From positions 1-59,213 of the forward strand of contig NZ_JACXAI010000037.1 in the NCBI RefSeq assembly GCF_014773385.1: DNA of 59,213 bases, read 5' to 3'. The notes below the pieces were generated by a model, which saw nothing but the letters and a program-made list of their open reading frames with translations, had not been told where the DNA came from and searched no databases. This document shows, one piece after another, positions 8,888-17,584 of the stretch (its first letter is position 1; every line of letters starts with the position of its first letter). Position numbers and translations under genes: made by a program. Origin of the DNA: Metabacillus arenae. GTDB lineage: Bacteria > Bacillota > Bacilli > Bacillales > Bacillaceae.

Positions 8888-9538
8888 TTACTCTTTCAGA
8901 TTAAACTGATACTGCATTTGGTCTTCCATCTTCTTAATGTTTAAAGCATCAAATAAAAGGACTTTTGAGGCGACATAGGAATTGAACTCAATTCTCTCAA
9001 GGATGTCGTATGCCTTGTGTAAGGTTTTATCTAAGACAAGTATGCCGTGTGTTCGAAGGAGCATCGCTCTTGGCAATGAACTGTCTTCAAGAGATCGAAC
9101 ATGCGAGCGTACTGTCTCCGCTAATTCCAGCGAGGTTGCCGGGGCAAAAGGCAAGACAGGAATATCCCCAAGTTTTTGTGTGCCTTCTGTTAAATTTGGG
9201 GGAGCCAGCCCGGCTGTAGCGAAAACCAGCGACTCCTTTGGATGGGCATGCAAGACACAACCAATATCCGGGCGCTCTAGATAGCAAGCCATATGCATGT
9301 TAATCTCTCGTGTAATACCTCCTTCTCCTTCTACCTTCTGCTCATTCATATCGACAACCAAAATCTCATACGGTTTCAAATTGCATAGCTTTTGTTGGGA
9401 CATGAGCGTCGGTGTCATAATAATATGGTCTTCATTCATTCGGACACTGACGTTGCCGCCGGCAGTATTTGTTTCAAAGCGTTGAAACATCATGTGTACT
9501 ATTTCACATAACTCCGTTCGTTCCTTACGATAAAGCAT
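8888..9538 (-). CDS. second class II aldolase/adducin-family protein
   Basis: 216-residue member of the same aldolase/adducin fold, only distantly similar to the adjacent paralogue. The family residues are present: GGNVS loop (28-32), Glu79 in REINMH, His97 and His99 in HAH, and His164 in RTHG. The ATG at 9538 overlaps the kinase stop by 14 bp, so translation is probably coupled. Whether the two enzymes form a hetero-oligomer, act in sequence (epimerase then aldolase), or use different substrates is unknown. All active-site residues appear intact in both. Confidence 0.82.
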   Translation of the reverse strand: MLYRKERTELCEIVHMMFQRFETNTAGGNVSVRMNEDHIIMTPTLMSQQKLCNLKPYEILVVDMNEQKVEGEGGITREINMHMACYLERPDIGCVLHAHPKESLVFATAGLAPPNLTEGTQKLGDIPVLPFAPATSLELAETVRSHVRSLEDSSLPRAMLLRTHGILVLDKTLHKAYDILERIEFNSYVASKVLLFDALNIKKMEDQMQYQFNLKE

Positions 9539-10472
9539 TTTGTTCTACCTCCACTTGTTTGATCTTTATTTGTTGAAATAGAGATTTTGCGTGTTCAATA
9601 TCAAAGTCCGTACAGTTGCGATGTGTCACTTTTGAAGCCGAGCAGCCAACAGCGTACCGAATCATTGTTTCAAGTGGGGCCCTTTTCGCAAGTTGCGCGA
9701 TGAAGGCTCCCACGAAGACATCTCCAGCCCCTGTATCATTCACTTCCTCCACAGCAGGAGCCATTATTTTATAGATGGAATCCTTATGTGCCATATAACA
9801 GCCCTTTTCCCCTAAACTGACAACCACGTATTGGATATTGCGTGCTAACTGCTCCAGCTGCCCAATTAAAGGAACATCTTTCGGAAGCTCCAGATCCTGA
9901 ATTTCGTGTTGGTTCGGTTTAATAAAGTCGACCCCTACCTCCACTGCTTTCTTTAGTGCATCTCCCGAAAGGTCGCATGCAAGGAAACAAGAGGTTTGCT
10001 TGATTTGCATGAGAAGCTGTTCAAACTGGGTCATACACATATCAGGAGGGAGTGAGCCAGCCACGACTACAACATCCTCCTCTTGCACTTTCTTTTGAAT
10101 AAATGAAAGCAGCTTTCCAAAACGTTCATACGATATTTCAAAACCTGCACCCGTGATCATCGTACTTCCGTCCTTTGAATCATCAAGGATCACAATGCAC
10201 TCCCGTGTTTCCTTGTCCGGTTCACGAATCAACTGATGATGAATCCCCTTTTCATCAAGGATTTTCAGCATTAGACGCTCATTTCTCTCACCGATAAAAC
10301 CAAGAGCGGTATTTTCAACCCCGAATTGGTTCATCACATTCGAGACATGCAGACCCTTCCCTCCCAGGTCATATTCATGCTTACGGACTCGGTTTGTTTT
10401 CTTTTTTGTTAAATGGCCATCGACTTCAATGATTTTGTCAATCGCTGGATTCAAGGTAATCGTGTAAATCAA
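9525..10472 (-). CDS. PfkB-family sugar-phosphate kinase (1-phosphofructokinase/tagatose-6-P kinase type)
   Basis: I place the start at TTG 10472, behind GGGAGGAG with 9-bp spacing, giving about 315 residues; longer versions would run into the EIIC gene. The N-terminus IYTITLNPAIDK and the C-terminal NDTGAGDVFVGAF (catalytic Asp and anion hole) are hallmarks of FruK/LacC-type kinases, which phosphorylate a ketose phosphate to a 1,6-bisphosphate. It sits between EIIC and the aldolase genes, so it likely converts the imported sugar phosphate to the aldolase substrate. The exact sugar is not readable. Confidence 0.85.
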   Translation of the reverse strand: MIYTITLNPAIDKIIEVDGHLTKKKTNRVRKHEYDLGGKGLHVSNVMNQFGVENTALGFIGERNERLMLKILDEKGIHHQLIREPDKETRECIVILDDSKDGSTMITGAGFEISYERFGKLLSFIQKKVQEEDVVVVAGSLPPDMCMTQFEQLLMQIKQTSCFLACDLSGDALKKAVEVGVDFIKPNQHEIQDLELPKDVPLIGQLEQLARNIQYVVVSLGEKGCYMAHKDSIYKIMAPAVEEVNDTGAGDVFVGAFIAQLAKRAPLETMIRYAVGCSASKVTHRNCTDFDIEHAKSLFQQIKIKQVEVEQNALS

Positions 10473-10489
10473 TTTCCAGCACTCCTCCC

Positions 10490-11857
10490 TTACGCTGCTT
10501 CTTCTGCTTCTTCTAATTGCTCTGTCCGTTTCTTCATCATTTTGTAATACGCAACGAGGCAGACAAACCAAATTGGCACAAAGATAAGTCCAATCGAAAA
10601 TTGGCCATTGACGATTTGAGCGGCATCAGCGAAGATATAGCGGAAAACCGGGAGTTCAATCGTGCTCCATGAAAGAAGCTGTCCTGATTCAACATCAACC
10701 GCACCTGTATCATAAGCAAGCTGCGTAATCGCTGGCGCAAACGCTGTGGCGATGTAGAGAAACACCGGAGTAGTCACAACACCCAATACCAACATGCGCA
10801 GCAAGTTTCCGCCAGTTATAATTAATGCCGGTACGGCCAAGGAAATATTGATAATCCCTGCAAAAGGCAAAATGTTGCTTCCCGGCAAAATAATGGCATA
10901 GATAAGCGTAATTGGAACCATCAGGATCATAGCCACCCAGACTTCACTGCTTCCCGCTAAGATCGGCCAGTCAAGTCCAATATGGATCTGCCTGTTCGAA
11001 AACTTTTTTTTCATAAATTCAGAGATTGCTTCAGATAAAGGTGACAGCGCTTGCATAAAGAGTTTAGCAACCATTGGGAAAAGTGTTAATGCCGCTGCTG
11101 CCGAAACCGCCAAAGTTAATGTTTCAGGCACAGAATATCCGGCTGCAATTCCGAGCAGAAGCCCGATAATAAAGCCCATAATGTGATTCTCGGCAAAAAT
11201 ACCAAGCTTATCCTTTAATGTATCTGCATCAATATGACGATCCAGTCCTGGGATCTTGCTAATTAACCAGTTAAAGGGAAAGAGAAATACCCCGAACAGG
11301 AGCATACCATGCGGGACTGTCACTCCTGGTATCCCTGTAATGTTCTCTATCTGCTTCTGATTGACATCCGCTAAAATCAGCTCGACCACCATCGAAATCG
11401 CTGCCACAACAAAGGCGATGTATATATTTCCGGTCACAGCAACAACGAGTACGGCAGTTAAGATTTTGCCCCAAATATTCCACAAATCAACGTTCAGCGT
11501 TTGCGTTTTATTCGTAATGAGCATCACTCCATTAACTACCAGTTGCAGCGGAAACATGAGGAAGGCTAATGGCCAAGCCCAAGCCAATGTAGCAAGTGAC
11601 GTCCATCCCCCATCGATAATATTCAATTCAATTCCTGTTCGCTCAACCAACCCTTGTGCTGCCGGAGTCAAATTATCTAGCATAAAGCCAATGACAATCG
11701 TCATTCCTGTGAATGCCACACCTAAAATGACCCCTGCGCTTAACGCTTCTTTGAACTTCATTCTTACACTTAACCCAACCAAAATCATTATGAGAGGAAC
11801 AAAAACAGGAGCACCTAAATCCAACACATACTGAACTATGCTTTGAATGACGTCCAT
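10490..11857 (-). CDS. PTS system EIIC component, galactitol (Gat) family
   Basis: Integral membrane transport subunit of about 455 residues with roughly ten to twelve hydrophobic segments, matching the EIIC-Gat family (about 450). I prefer the ATG at 11857 (AGTGAGGT 7 bp upstream) over the GTG nine bases earlier. It imports and phosphorylates a sugar or alditol together with the separate EIIB and EIIA encoded just upstream. Relatives act on galactitol, tagatose, arabitol or similar compounds; no dehydrogenase is present in this operon, which favours a ketose over a polyol substrate. Confidence 0.88.
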   Translation of the reverse strand: MDVIQSIVQYVLDLGAPVFVPLIMILVGLSVRMKFKEALSAGVILGVAFTGMTIVIGFMLDNLTPAAQGLVERTGIELNIIDGGWTSLATLAWAWPLAFLMFPLQLVVNGVMLITNKTQTLNVDLWNIWGKILTAVLVVAVTGNIYIAFVVAAISMVVELILADVNQKQIENITGIPGVTVPHGMLLFGVFLFPFNWLISKIPGLDRHIDADTLKDKLGIFAENHIMGFIIGLLLGIAAGYSVPETLTLAVSAAAALTLFPMVAKLFMQALSPLSEAISEFMKKKFSNRQIHIGLDWPILAGSSEVWVAMILMVPITLIYAIILPGSNILPFAGIINISLAVPALIITGGNLLRMLVLGVVTTPVFLYIATAFAPAITQLAYDTGAVDVESGQLLSWSTIELPVFRYIFADAAQIVNGQFSIGLIFVPIWFVCLVAYYKMMKKRTEQLEEAEEAA

Positions 11858-11867
11858 GATCGTCACC

Positions 11868-12143
11868 TCACTTTAATAAATTCAATAGCTTTTCAGTCTC
11901 TGCTTCAATCCCCATTCCAGTTAAAAAAGCGATTCCATTCAAGGTTGGAATATCAGGAGAATTTTTGGCTTTTGTAATCGCAATGTAGACATCACTTGTT
12001 TTTGTGTATTGGTTGAGTGACTTAATATCAACCGCTTCTACATTTGCCTTCACTTTGTGTTGATCCAGGATTTTCTTTACTTTTGATGCAACAGTCTGAC
12101 TTGTTGCTACTCCAGATCCGCAAGCTACAATAACATTTTTCAC
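11868..12143 (-). CDS. PTS system EIIB component, Gat type
   Basis: 91-residue phosphocarrier subunit. GTG at 12143 is preferred because AAGGAGT lies 8 bp upstream; the first residues are then MKNVIVACGSGVATSQ, with the phosphorylated cysteine at position 8 in the CGSGVATS loop typical of GatB/SgcB. It receives phosphate from EIIA and passes it to the sugar at EIIC. It lies a few bases after the EIIA gene and 10 bp before the EIIC gene. Confidence 0.88.
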   Translation of the reverse strand: MKNVIVACGSGVATSQTVASKVKKILDQHKVKANVEAVDIKSLNQYTKTSDVYIAITKAKNSPDIPTLNGIAFLTGMGIEAETEKLLNLLK

Positions 12144-12148
12144 GTGAA

Positions 12149-12622
12149 TCACTCCTTGAACTCTTTTTTTAAGAATGAGACTAATCTTTCATTTTCCTCA
12201 ATGTGCTTAAGAAGATGGACAAATTCGGGATCCTGAAACTTATCCATTAATGTTTGCAGAAGTTGAACTTGTTCTGTCGGTTTCTTTATACCAAGAAAGA
12301 ATAAATAGTGAACAGGAATTTCAACATCATCTGTCCCCATATGCGTGAGGGTAACTGAGTGCTTCGTCTTCACTAGGTAAATAAAAGGCTCTTCAATGTG
12401 AAAGCAATCAGTATGTGGAATTCCAATATTGACTCCCTCAAGCGAAAGTCCAGTCGGATACTCTCTTTCTCTTGCTATAAGGGCTTCTTTATACGTTTTT
12501 TTAACAAAACCTATTTGAAAAAGGTGATCTGCCACAAAACCGTAGAGCTCTTCTTTCGTTTCTATATGTTCATTCAGATAGACAAGTTCTTTATCAATCA
12601 ATTTTGCTACGCTCAACAACAT
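12149..12622 (-). CDS. PTS system EIIA component, fructose/Gat type
   Basis: About 157 residues with the EIIA active-site histidine in NIGIPHTD (His70). AGGAGG lies just 5' of ATG 12622; TTG at 12619 or 12616 gives better spacing, so the start is uncertain by one or two codons. The regulator gene ends 8 bp upstream. Takes phosphate from HPr and transfers it to the EIIB encoded next. Confidence 0.87.
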   Translation of the reverse strand: MLLSVAKLIDKELVYLNEHIETKEELYGFVADHLFQIGFVKKTYKEALIAREREYPTGLSLEGVNIGIPHTDCFHIEEPFIYLVKTKHSVTLTHMGTDDVEIPVHYLFFLGIKKPTEQVQLLQTLMDKFQDPEFVHLLKHIEENERLVSFLKKEFKE

Positions 12623-12629
12623 CACCTCC

Positions 12630-14663
12630 TCATGATGGCAGCGATAGAAGCTCCACGACTTCACGTTTGGTTTTTGCTTGTATAATTCGATTCGCTACTT
12701 TTTCATTCAAGAACAGTTCGTTTAGATGCAGTAACGTCGCAACGTGCTGATTATCACGTGATGGGGAGAGAACGATCATCACTTTTGCTTCTTGATCATC
12801 ACGAACCTTGACAGGCTTCCTGCATATTAGCAAGCTAAAATCATTCCGAATCGCCCCATCATCCGGACTTGCATGCGGCAAATAAACAGAAGGTCCGAGC
12901 ATCATCCGCTCTCCTTCTGCTTCAAAGAGCTCGACCGTTTTCTCAATATACTCTTTCGTAATTGACTTTCTTTGGAGCAAAGGTTCAATTGTATATAAAA
13001 TCGCTTTTTTCCAATCCATTCCATCTTCCGCAAATAGAATATGATCGGTCGAGAAAGGAAATAGCGTTTCTTCCGTCTTTTCTTCCAGCTGTTCTACAGG
13101 TTTCCTGGAGTTTTTCAAATAATGAGTAATTTTTTGATGAACCTTTGATTGGTCTTCAGGTTGGACATACTCTTTTAATTCGTTCATAAGCTTGGAGACC
13201 CTCAGGCTAACGTCTGAATCCACGCACTGATAAACCATTTTCTTTAAGGCAGCGCGATTTGCTTTATTCAAGATCGGGTGAGTCAAAAAAACCTTCTTTC
13301 TTGTATTTAACTCGACTGTAGAGAAAATAAAATCAACTTCCTCTTCCCTTTCGTGGTACGTTCTTTCTGCAAACGCACCAACAAAGTGGATCGAAGGAAA
13401 CAGCCCTTTTAACCCTTCTAATAACAACTTTGATACGGATGTACCGTTACGGCATACAACAAGAGCTCGATAATCATACTCTTCCTCTTCGTTCGATTGA
13501 TAAATCCACGCCTGTATATGCATGGCAAGATAGACAATTTCTTCATCATTAAAAATTCGATTCGCCAGCATTTCCAGCGGCGCTAAGGAACTCTTTACAA
13601 TCGCAAAAATCGAGGAATATTCTGTCATGAATTCTTCTGTCAAATGATTGCGAATGGAAAAACCAAATTTCACGCGAAACAATGCTGGTTTTAAATGATG
13701 GATCAGCTTTTGCTTTAATCCCCGCTTCCCTGCTAGACTCGTAGCTAAACTAGGCTCTAACTCTTTTAAAAATGCATCGACTGCCTGTTCTAATTTATGA
13801 AGATGCAAGAAATTCAGAGAGGAATCCAGCATATTGGCAGACAATACTTGAATGGTCAAGTAGACCTTATCTGATTCAGATAAATTTGGGAAATGCCAAA
13901 ACAAATCTTTAATGACATCATACTCATTTGTTTGGGTCAGCTCATACTCCTTGAATTCACTTTCACAAACACCTTCAGTTCTCTGCATCCTAGTTAGCAG
14001 CGCGAGCAATAAAACAGGCAAATCCTCCAACTGTTCATCCGTAAAGGAAATGGATAAACGCCGTTCTACCTCTAAAAGTCTTTGTTTCATAAAAAATCGC
14101 TCGTCCTTTTGCAAGAGATCTTTCCTTTCTAATAAAGCAGCAGCTCCCCTCCTCAAGAGGACATGTTTTAACGTAGCCATTAACATCGTACGGCATTGAA
14201 GCTCGTTCCCTAAAACTCGATACCCATAAACTCTTGAGTATTTTAATGTTAACGATTGCCTCAGCAGAGCTTTCTTGACCCCTTTCAAATCATTGATCAT
14301 TGTGTTCTTACTAACCCCGGCAAAATCAGCCAGATCCTGCAGAGAATCCCCTTCCCCATGCATTAATAGCTTGATGATTATAAGTCTTTCACGGAGTTCA
14401 GGAGCAAGATAGTCAAACGAAGAGAATGTGTTTTCTTTTAAGAGAAAATACAAATGCTCTTTTGTTTGCAACGACACCTCAATGTCTCCGTCTTTCTTTA
14501 AAGAAACGAGCACCCCGCCATATTCTTCTAATTTTTCATTAATTTGATCGATACACTGTCTGGACCTGGCAGGATGAAGGCCAACATCTTCTTCCAATTC
14601 TTCGAGGCTCGTCGTTTGATTTAAAAGCAAATGCAAGCTGACTCTCTCTAACTCAGAATTCAT
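12630..14663 (-). CDS. PRD-containing transcriptional activator with EIIB- and EIIA-like domains (MtlR/LicR type)
   Basis: 677-residue regulator. Order: N-terminal helix-turn-helix regions (about 1-125, including LQDLADFAGVSKNTMINDL), PRD1 (about 190-290), PRD2 (about 300-405, with MHIQAW), an EIIB-Gat-like domain with Cys in VVCRNGTSVSK (about 430), and a C-terminal EIIA domain with His in LPHASPDDG. This is the MtlR/LicR/ManR architecture, in which activity is tuned by PTS phosphorylation. It is the first gene of the operon; GAGGTGA lies 9 bp before the ATG and a cre-like site lies upstream, suggesting combined substrate induction and catabolite repression. Confidence 0.9.
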   Translation of the reverse strand: MNSELERVSLHLLLNQTTSLEELEEDVGLHPARSRQCIDQINEKLEEYGGVLVSLKKDGDIEVSLQTKEHLYFLLKENTFSSFDYLAPELRERLIIIKLLMHGEGDSLQDLADFAGVSKNTMINDLKGVKKALLRQSLTLKYSRVYGYRVLGNELQCRTMLMATLKHVLLRRGAAALLERKDLLQKDERFFMKQRLLEVERRLSISFTDEQLEDLPVLLLALLTRMQRTEGVCESEFKEYELTQTNEYDVIKDLFWHFPNLSESDKVYLTIQVLSANMLDSSLNFLHLHKLEQAVDAFLKELEPSLATSLAGKRGLKQKLIHHLKPALFRVKFGFSIRNHLTEEFMTEYSSIFAIVKSSLAPLEMLANRIFNDEEIVYLAMHIQAWIYQSNEEEEYDYRALVVCRNGTSVSKLLLEGLKGLFPSIHFVGAFAERTYHEREEEVDFIFSTVELNTRKKVFLTHPILNKANRAALKKMVYQCVDSDVSLRVSKLMNELKEYVQPEDQSKVHQKITHYLKNSRKPVEQLEEKTEETLFPFSTDHILFAEDGMDWKKAILYTIEPLLQRKSITKEYIEKTVELFEAEGERMMLGPSVYLPHASPDDGAIRNDFSLLICRKPVKVRDDQEAKVMIVLSPSRDNQHVATLLHLNELFLNEKVANRIIQAKTKREVVELLSLPS

Positions 14664-14743
14664 CTTTTAGATTCACCTCATTTCCTTTACAATTCTATTG
14701 TAAGAGAAAAAAACTCAAAAAAACGTATTGTTGATCACAATTT

Positions 14744-14757
14744 TTAAAGCGCTTACA
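14744..14757 (-). promoter_or_regulatory. cre-like site upstream of the PTS operon
   Basis: TTAAAGCGCTTACA on the plus strand (TGTAAGCGCTTTAA on the minus strand) differs from the CcpA consensus at one position and has the perfect AAGCGCTT core. It is 81 bp upstream of the PRD regulator start. Confidence 0.6.
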
Positions 14758-14937
14758 TTTATGATTGTGATGAAGTTTTTTCTGTACTATATTCATTAAC
14801 TCCAATTTCACCTTTCACTAAAATGTGCTAATAATAGCGCATTACTATTCTATCGTAAAGGCTCTTTTCTAAAAGATTGTTGCTAAAAGAATTGAATATA
14901 ATATGGTAGAATATTAGAAAAGGGAGTGTGGTAAATA

Positions 14938-15138
14938 ATGGATAGAACAAAAATCCATCCATTGATACTAATAAGTCTTTTTATCAATGCTATTGCAATG
15001 GGAATGTTTGCTTATGAAAATAACAACGAAAATAATATAGGTTATACTGTTACATTTATTATTATATGTCTATTATTCATCGCCCTTACAATTTACGGAA
15101 TAGTAAGAAACAGTAAAATAAACCGTACGAACAAATAA
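14938..15138 (+). CDS. small two-helix membrane protein, unknown function
   Basis: 66 residues with two hydrophobic segments (about 8-25 and 36-56), a short asparagine-rich polar loop between them and a basic tail. AGGGAG precedes the ATG with about 10-bp spacing. I recognise no family. It stands alone and is followed by a hairpin. Confidence 0.6.
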   Translation: MDRTKIHPLILISLFINAIAMGMFAYENNNENNIGYTVTFIIICLLFIALTIYGIVRNSKINRTNK

Positions 15139-15147
15139 AAGAAACTA

Positions 15148-15210
15148 TGCTTCTCTGATTTGCTGAACAGTAGTGAAATTCACTTTTCTACACGAAGAGA
15201 GAAGCATTTC
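15148..15210. terminator. hairpin after the small membrane protein gene
   Basis: GCTTCTCT and AGAGAAGC form the outer arms of a hairpin with an inner AGTGAAATTCACT palindrome; it lies between convergent genes and can serve either strand. Confidence 0.45.
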
Positions 15211-15283
15211 TTTCATCGTAAAAAATGAGTCTCCATTTCTAGAAGATTCATACTATTCCCATGAACAGCATTGTTAAGCAGTC

Positions 15284-15718
15284 TTATTTTTTAAAAAACA
15301 GAAGTAAAGAAATGATCATCAATACTGCACCAGCCATACGATAGAGATTAATAGGAAGAGTTTTCCCTCCAAAGAGTCCAAAATGATCAATAATCATTCC
15401 GATAAGAAGTTGTCCTAATATCGCACCAATAATTGCAGCACTAGCCCCTACTCTTGGGATTGCAGCCACCATTATAAAGATATATGAGGCACCAAGCGCT
15501 CCTACAAACCACTTCCAAGCCTGAAATGAAAATAGAGCACCTAAGCTCCCTTTCCCAAAAAATACAGTACCGATAAGTAATACGAACGAGCCTACTGTAT
15601 AAGCCACAAACGCTGCTTCTATCGTTCCCATTCTTTTCCCTAATTCACCATTTACCCCAGCTTGAAATGCTAAACCAGCGCCGCCGATAATACTTAACAA
15701 TAAAAAAAGCCAATTCAT
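15284..15718 (-). CDS. DMT-superfamily membrane protein, YdcZ (DUF606) family
   Basis: 144 residues starting at ATG 15718, with GGGGAG 6 bp upstream (a longer upstream start lacks a site). Four to five hydrophobic helices and the sequence AFQAGVNGELGKRMG typify the YdcZ/DUF606 half of drug/metabolite transporters, which usually work as pairs; only one is present here, so it may be a homodimer. Substrate is unknown. Confidence 0.8.
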   Translation of the reverse strand: MNWLFLLLSIIGGAGLAFQAGVNGELGKRMGTIEAAFVAYTVGSFVLLIGTVFFGKGSLGALFSFQAWKWFVGALGASYIFIMVAAIPRVGASAAIIGAILGQLLIGMIIDHFGLFGGKTLPINLYRMAGAVLMIISLLLFFKK

Positions 15719-15790
15719 CTTCATCTCCCCCATTCCACCTATTGCTAACCTCAATTCCTAACCGGGTTGAAATAATTTAAAAGATTTATA

Positions 15791-15867
15791 TTAAATTGTA
15801 TGATAGTTATGACGTCAATAAAATGAAAGATTTTGCTAGATGATATTATTGAAAAAATACAATTTAA
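15791..15867. repeat. 77-bp segment with perfect 11-bp inverted ends
   Basis: TTAAATTGTAT at 15791-15801 and ATACAATTTAA at 15857-15867 are exact inverted repeats flanking an AT-rich segment, in the divergent region between the YdcZ-like gene and the sigma factor gene (15719-16041). It could be a mini mobile element, an operator pair or a chance AT-rich palindrome. I see no gene in this stretch. Confidence 0.35.
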
Positions 15868-16041
15868 TCCATCCTTCGCAATATGAAACAGGATCAACTA
15901 CTTTTATTCATAAAATCTGTAAAAGCATTTGCAGCCAGCCAAACTTGAACAAACTCAAGCCTGAATTAGCGAAATAAATTCATTAATATCTACGAATCTT
16001 TTAAACTAATCGATAAATATCGAGAAACTAGGTGATATAAA

Positions 16042-16917
16042 TTGAAGGAGTTCGAAACCTTATACAATGCCTATCGACCGCTTCTTTTTTCCATTGCGTA
16101 CCGCATGCTTGGTTCCGTCACAGATGCGGAAGATATTGTACATGATATCTTCATGCAAATGGAACGGTTTGACACAAATCAAATGACTGACCCGAAAGCA
16201 TACCTTACTAAAATGACGACAAATCGTTGTTTAAACTTTATCAAATCAGCCCGCATGAGAAGAGAAATATACACTGGACCATGGCTGCCCGAACCGCAGA
16301 TAAAGCGATCTGATCAGCCTTTAGAAAAAGTCGTGACGGATGAAACGGTCTCTTATGCCTTTCTTGTTTTGTTGGAACAACTTTCACCAGTAGAAAGAAC
16401 GGTGTTCGTTCTAAGAGAAACATTAGAGTATGACTACAGTGAGATTGCCGGATTAATAGAAAAAAGCGAAGTGAACTGCCGGAAAATCTTCAGTCGTGCG
16501 AAGCGAAAATTAAAGGATGAAGCTTCAGTCCGTTCAGAGAATACTGAACGTGTAGATTTTCTGGCTAAAGCGTTTATTCATGCATCGACAACAGGAAACT
16601 TTGAGGAATTTATTAGTCTCCTTTCAGAAGATGTTGTCCTTGTATCCGACGGCGGCGGTAAAGTAATTTCTGCTTTAAACCCAATTGTAAACAAGGAGCG
16701 CGTATCAGCATTTCTCAAAGGAATTTCCGCGAAAGGAAGTTTCATAGGAGAGATATACCCGGTAATCGTCAACGGCCAGATTGGAATTTTGCAACTAAAA
16801 GAGAACCGTCCAAGCAAGGTGATTTGCTTTGGGTTGGACTCGCTGCAAAAAGACATTCGAAGAATTTTTATGATTACAAATCCTGATAAATTAACTCATA
16901 TCACGGCTCCTTTATAA
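16042..16917 (+). CDS. ECF41-family sigma factor with SnoaL-like C-terminal extension
   Basis: 291 residues from a TTG start at 16042 (AGGTGA upstream). Sigma region 2 covers about 1-75, region 4 about 105-160, and a fused NTF2/SnoaL-like domain about 170-291. All three signatures of the ECF41 family are visible: WLPEP in the linker (81-85), DGGGK (203-207) and NPDKL (280-284). In this family the C-terminal domain replaces an anti-sigma factor and tunes activity. The next gene is the family's usual target, and its promoter matches the ECF41 consensus. The physiological signal is unknown for the family. Confidence 0.93.
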   Translation: MKEFETLYNAYRPLLFSIAYRMLGSVTDAEDIVHDIFMQMERFDTNQMTDPKAYLTKMTTNRCLNFIKSARMRREIYTGPWLPEPQIKRSDQPLEKVVTDETVSYAFLVLLEQLSPVERTVFVLRETLEYDYSEIAGLIEKSEVNCRKIFSRAKRKLKDEASVRSENTERVDFLAKAFIHASTTGNFEEFISLLSEDVVLVSDGGGKVISALNPIVNKERVSAFLKGISAKGSFIGEIYPVIVNGQIGILQLKENRPSKVICFGLDSLQKDIRRIFMITNPDKLTHITAPL

Positions 16918-16941
16918 AGAAGTATGTTTTTCTATTATTTT

Positions 16942-16968
16942 TGTCACAAATCAACCCTCTGTTTTGTC
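16942..16968 (+). promoter_or_regulatory. ECF41-type promoter upstream of the CMD-family gene
   Basis: TGTCACA (16942-16948), a 16-bp spacer, then TGTC (16965-16968). The published ECF41 target consensus is TGTCACA-n16-CGTC, so only one base differs. It sits about 42 bp before the start of the carboxymuconolactone-decarboxylase-like gene. No similar promoter is seen upstream of the sigma gene itself. Confidence 0.75.
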
Positions 16969-17009
16969 TTATTAATGAAACAAAAAATGACTTAACGGAG
17001 GAGATACAG

Positions 17010-17471
17010 ATGAAACAACGTATAAACCACTTAAGAACAGCTCCTGAAGCAATCAATTTAATCCTGCAATTAGAGGAGTATAAGAAAACAACCGGATTTG
17101 ATAAGAAATTAATAGAACTGATTAAAATCCGTGCTTCTCAAATCAATGGCTGCGCCTATTGCTTAGATATGCATACAAAGGATGCCAGAGCAATCGGTGA
17201 AACAGAACAAAGGATTTACTGTTTAAATGCGTGGCGTGAGTCACCATTCTATAGTGAGGAAGAGCGGGCTGCGTTAGAATTAACGGAAGCGGTGACCACT
17301 ATCTCGGTTAGCGGTGTACCTGATGATCTATATGAGCGGGTCCGCCATCACTTTGATGAAAAACAATATGTTGATCTCGTTTTCCTTATCATTACGATCA
17401 ACGGATGGAACCGTTTATCGATTTCTGTTAATAACATACCTGGAAGCTATCAGCCTGCAGTCGAAAAATAA
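17010..17471 (+). CDS. carboxymuconolactone decarboxylase/AhpD-like protein
   Basis: 153 residues from ATG 17010 (GGAGGAG 5-7 bp upstream; a longer upstream frame would overlap the promoter). The AhpD-core signature is present: Cys48 and Cys51 in CAYC and His55, preceded by an acidic residue, indicating a peroxidase-like or disulfide-active site. COE/CMD proteins are the standard neighbours and targets of ECF41 sigma factors. Likely cytosolic, role possibly in oxidative or electrophile stress; substrate unknown. Confidence 0.9.
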   Translation: MKQRINHLRTAPEAINLILQLEEYKKTTGFDKKLIELIKIRASQINGCAYCLDMHTKDARAIGETEQRIYCLNAWRESPFYSEEERAALELTEAVTTISVSGVPDDLYERVRHHFDEKQYVDLVFLIITINGWNRLSISVNNIPGSYQPAVEK

Positions 17472-17483
17472 TTTCCTCACGCC

Positions 17484-17525
17484 AAAAATCCCTTGTGTCC
17501 ACAGAATGGATACAAGGGATTTTTC
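17484..17525. terminator. strong bidirectional terminator
   Basis: AAAAATCCCTTGTGTCC pairs with GGATACAAGGGATTTTT (one G-U pair), loop of 7 bases, after the CMD-family gene. Confidence 0.85.
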
Positions 17526-17584
17526 TCTATCTGTTTAATCCAACCATATAATTGGGGACTATGATTTAATTTACAACATCCAGC

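Noticed and set aside
9087-9287. Open reading frames antisense to or overlapping the aldolase and PTS genes
   Set aside because: They are shadows of genes with clear family motifs and have no ribosome binding sites.
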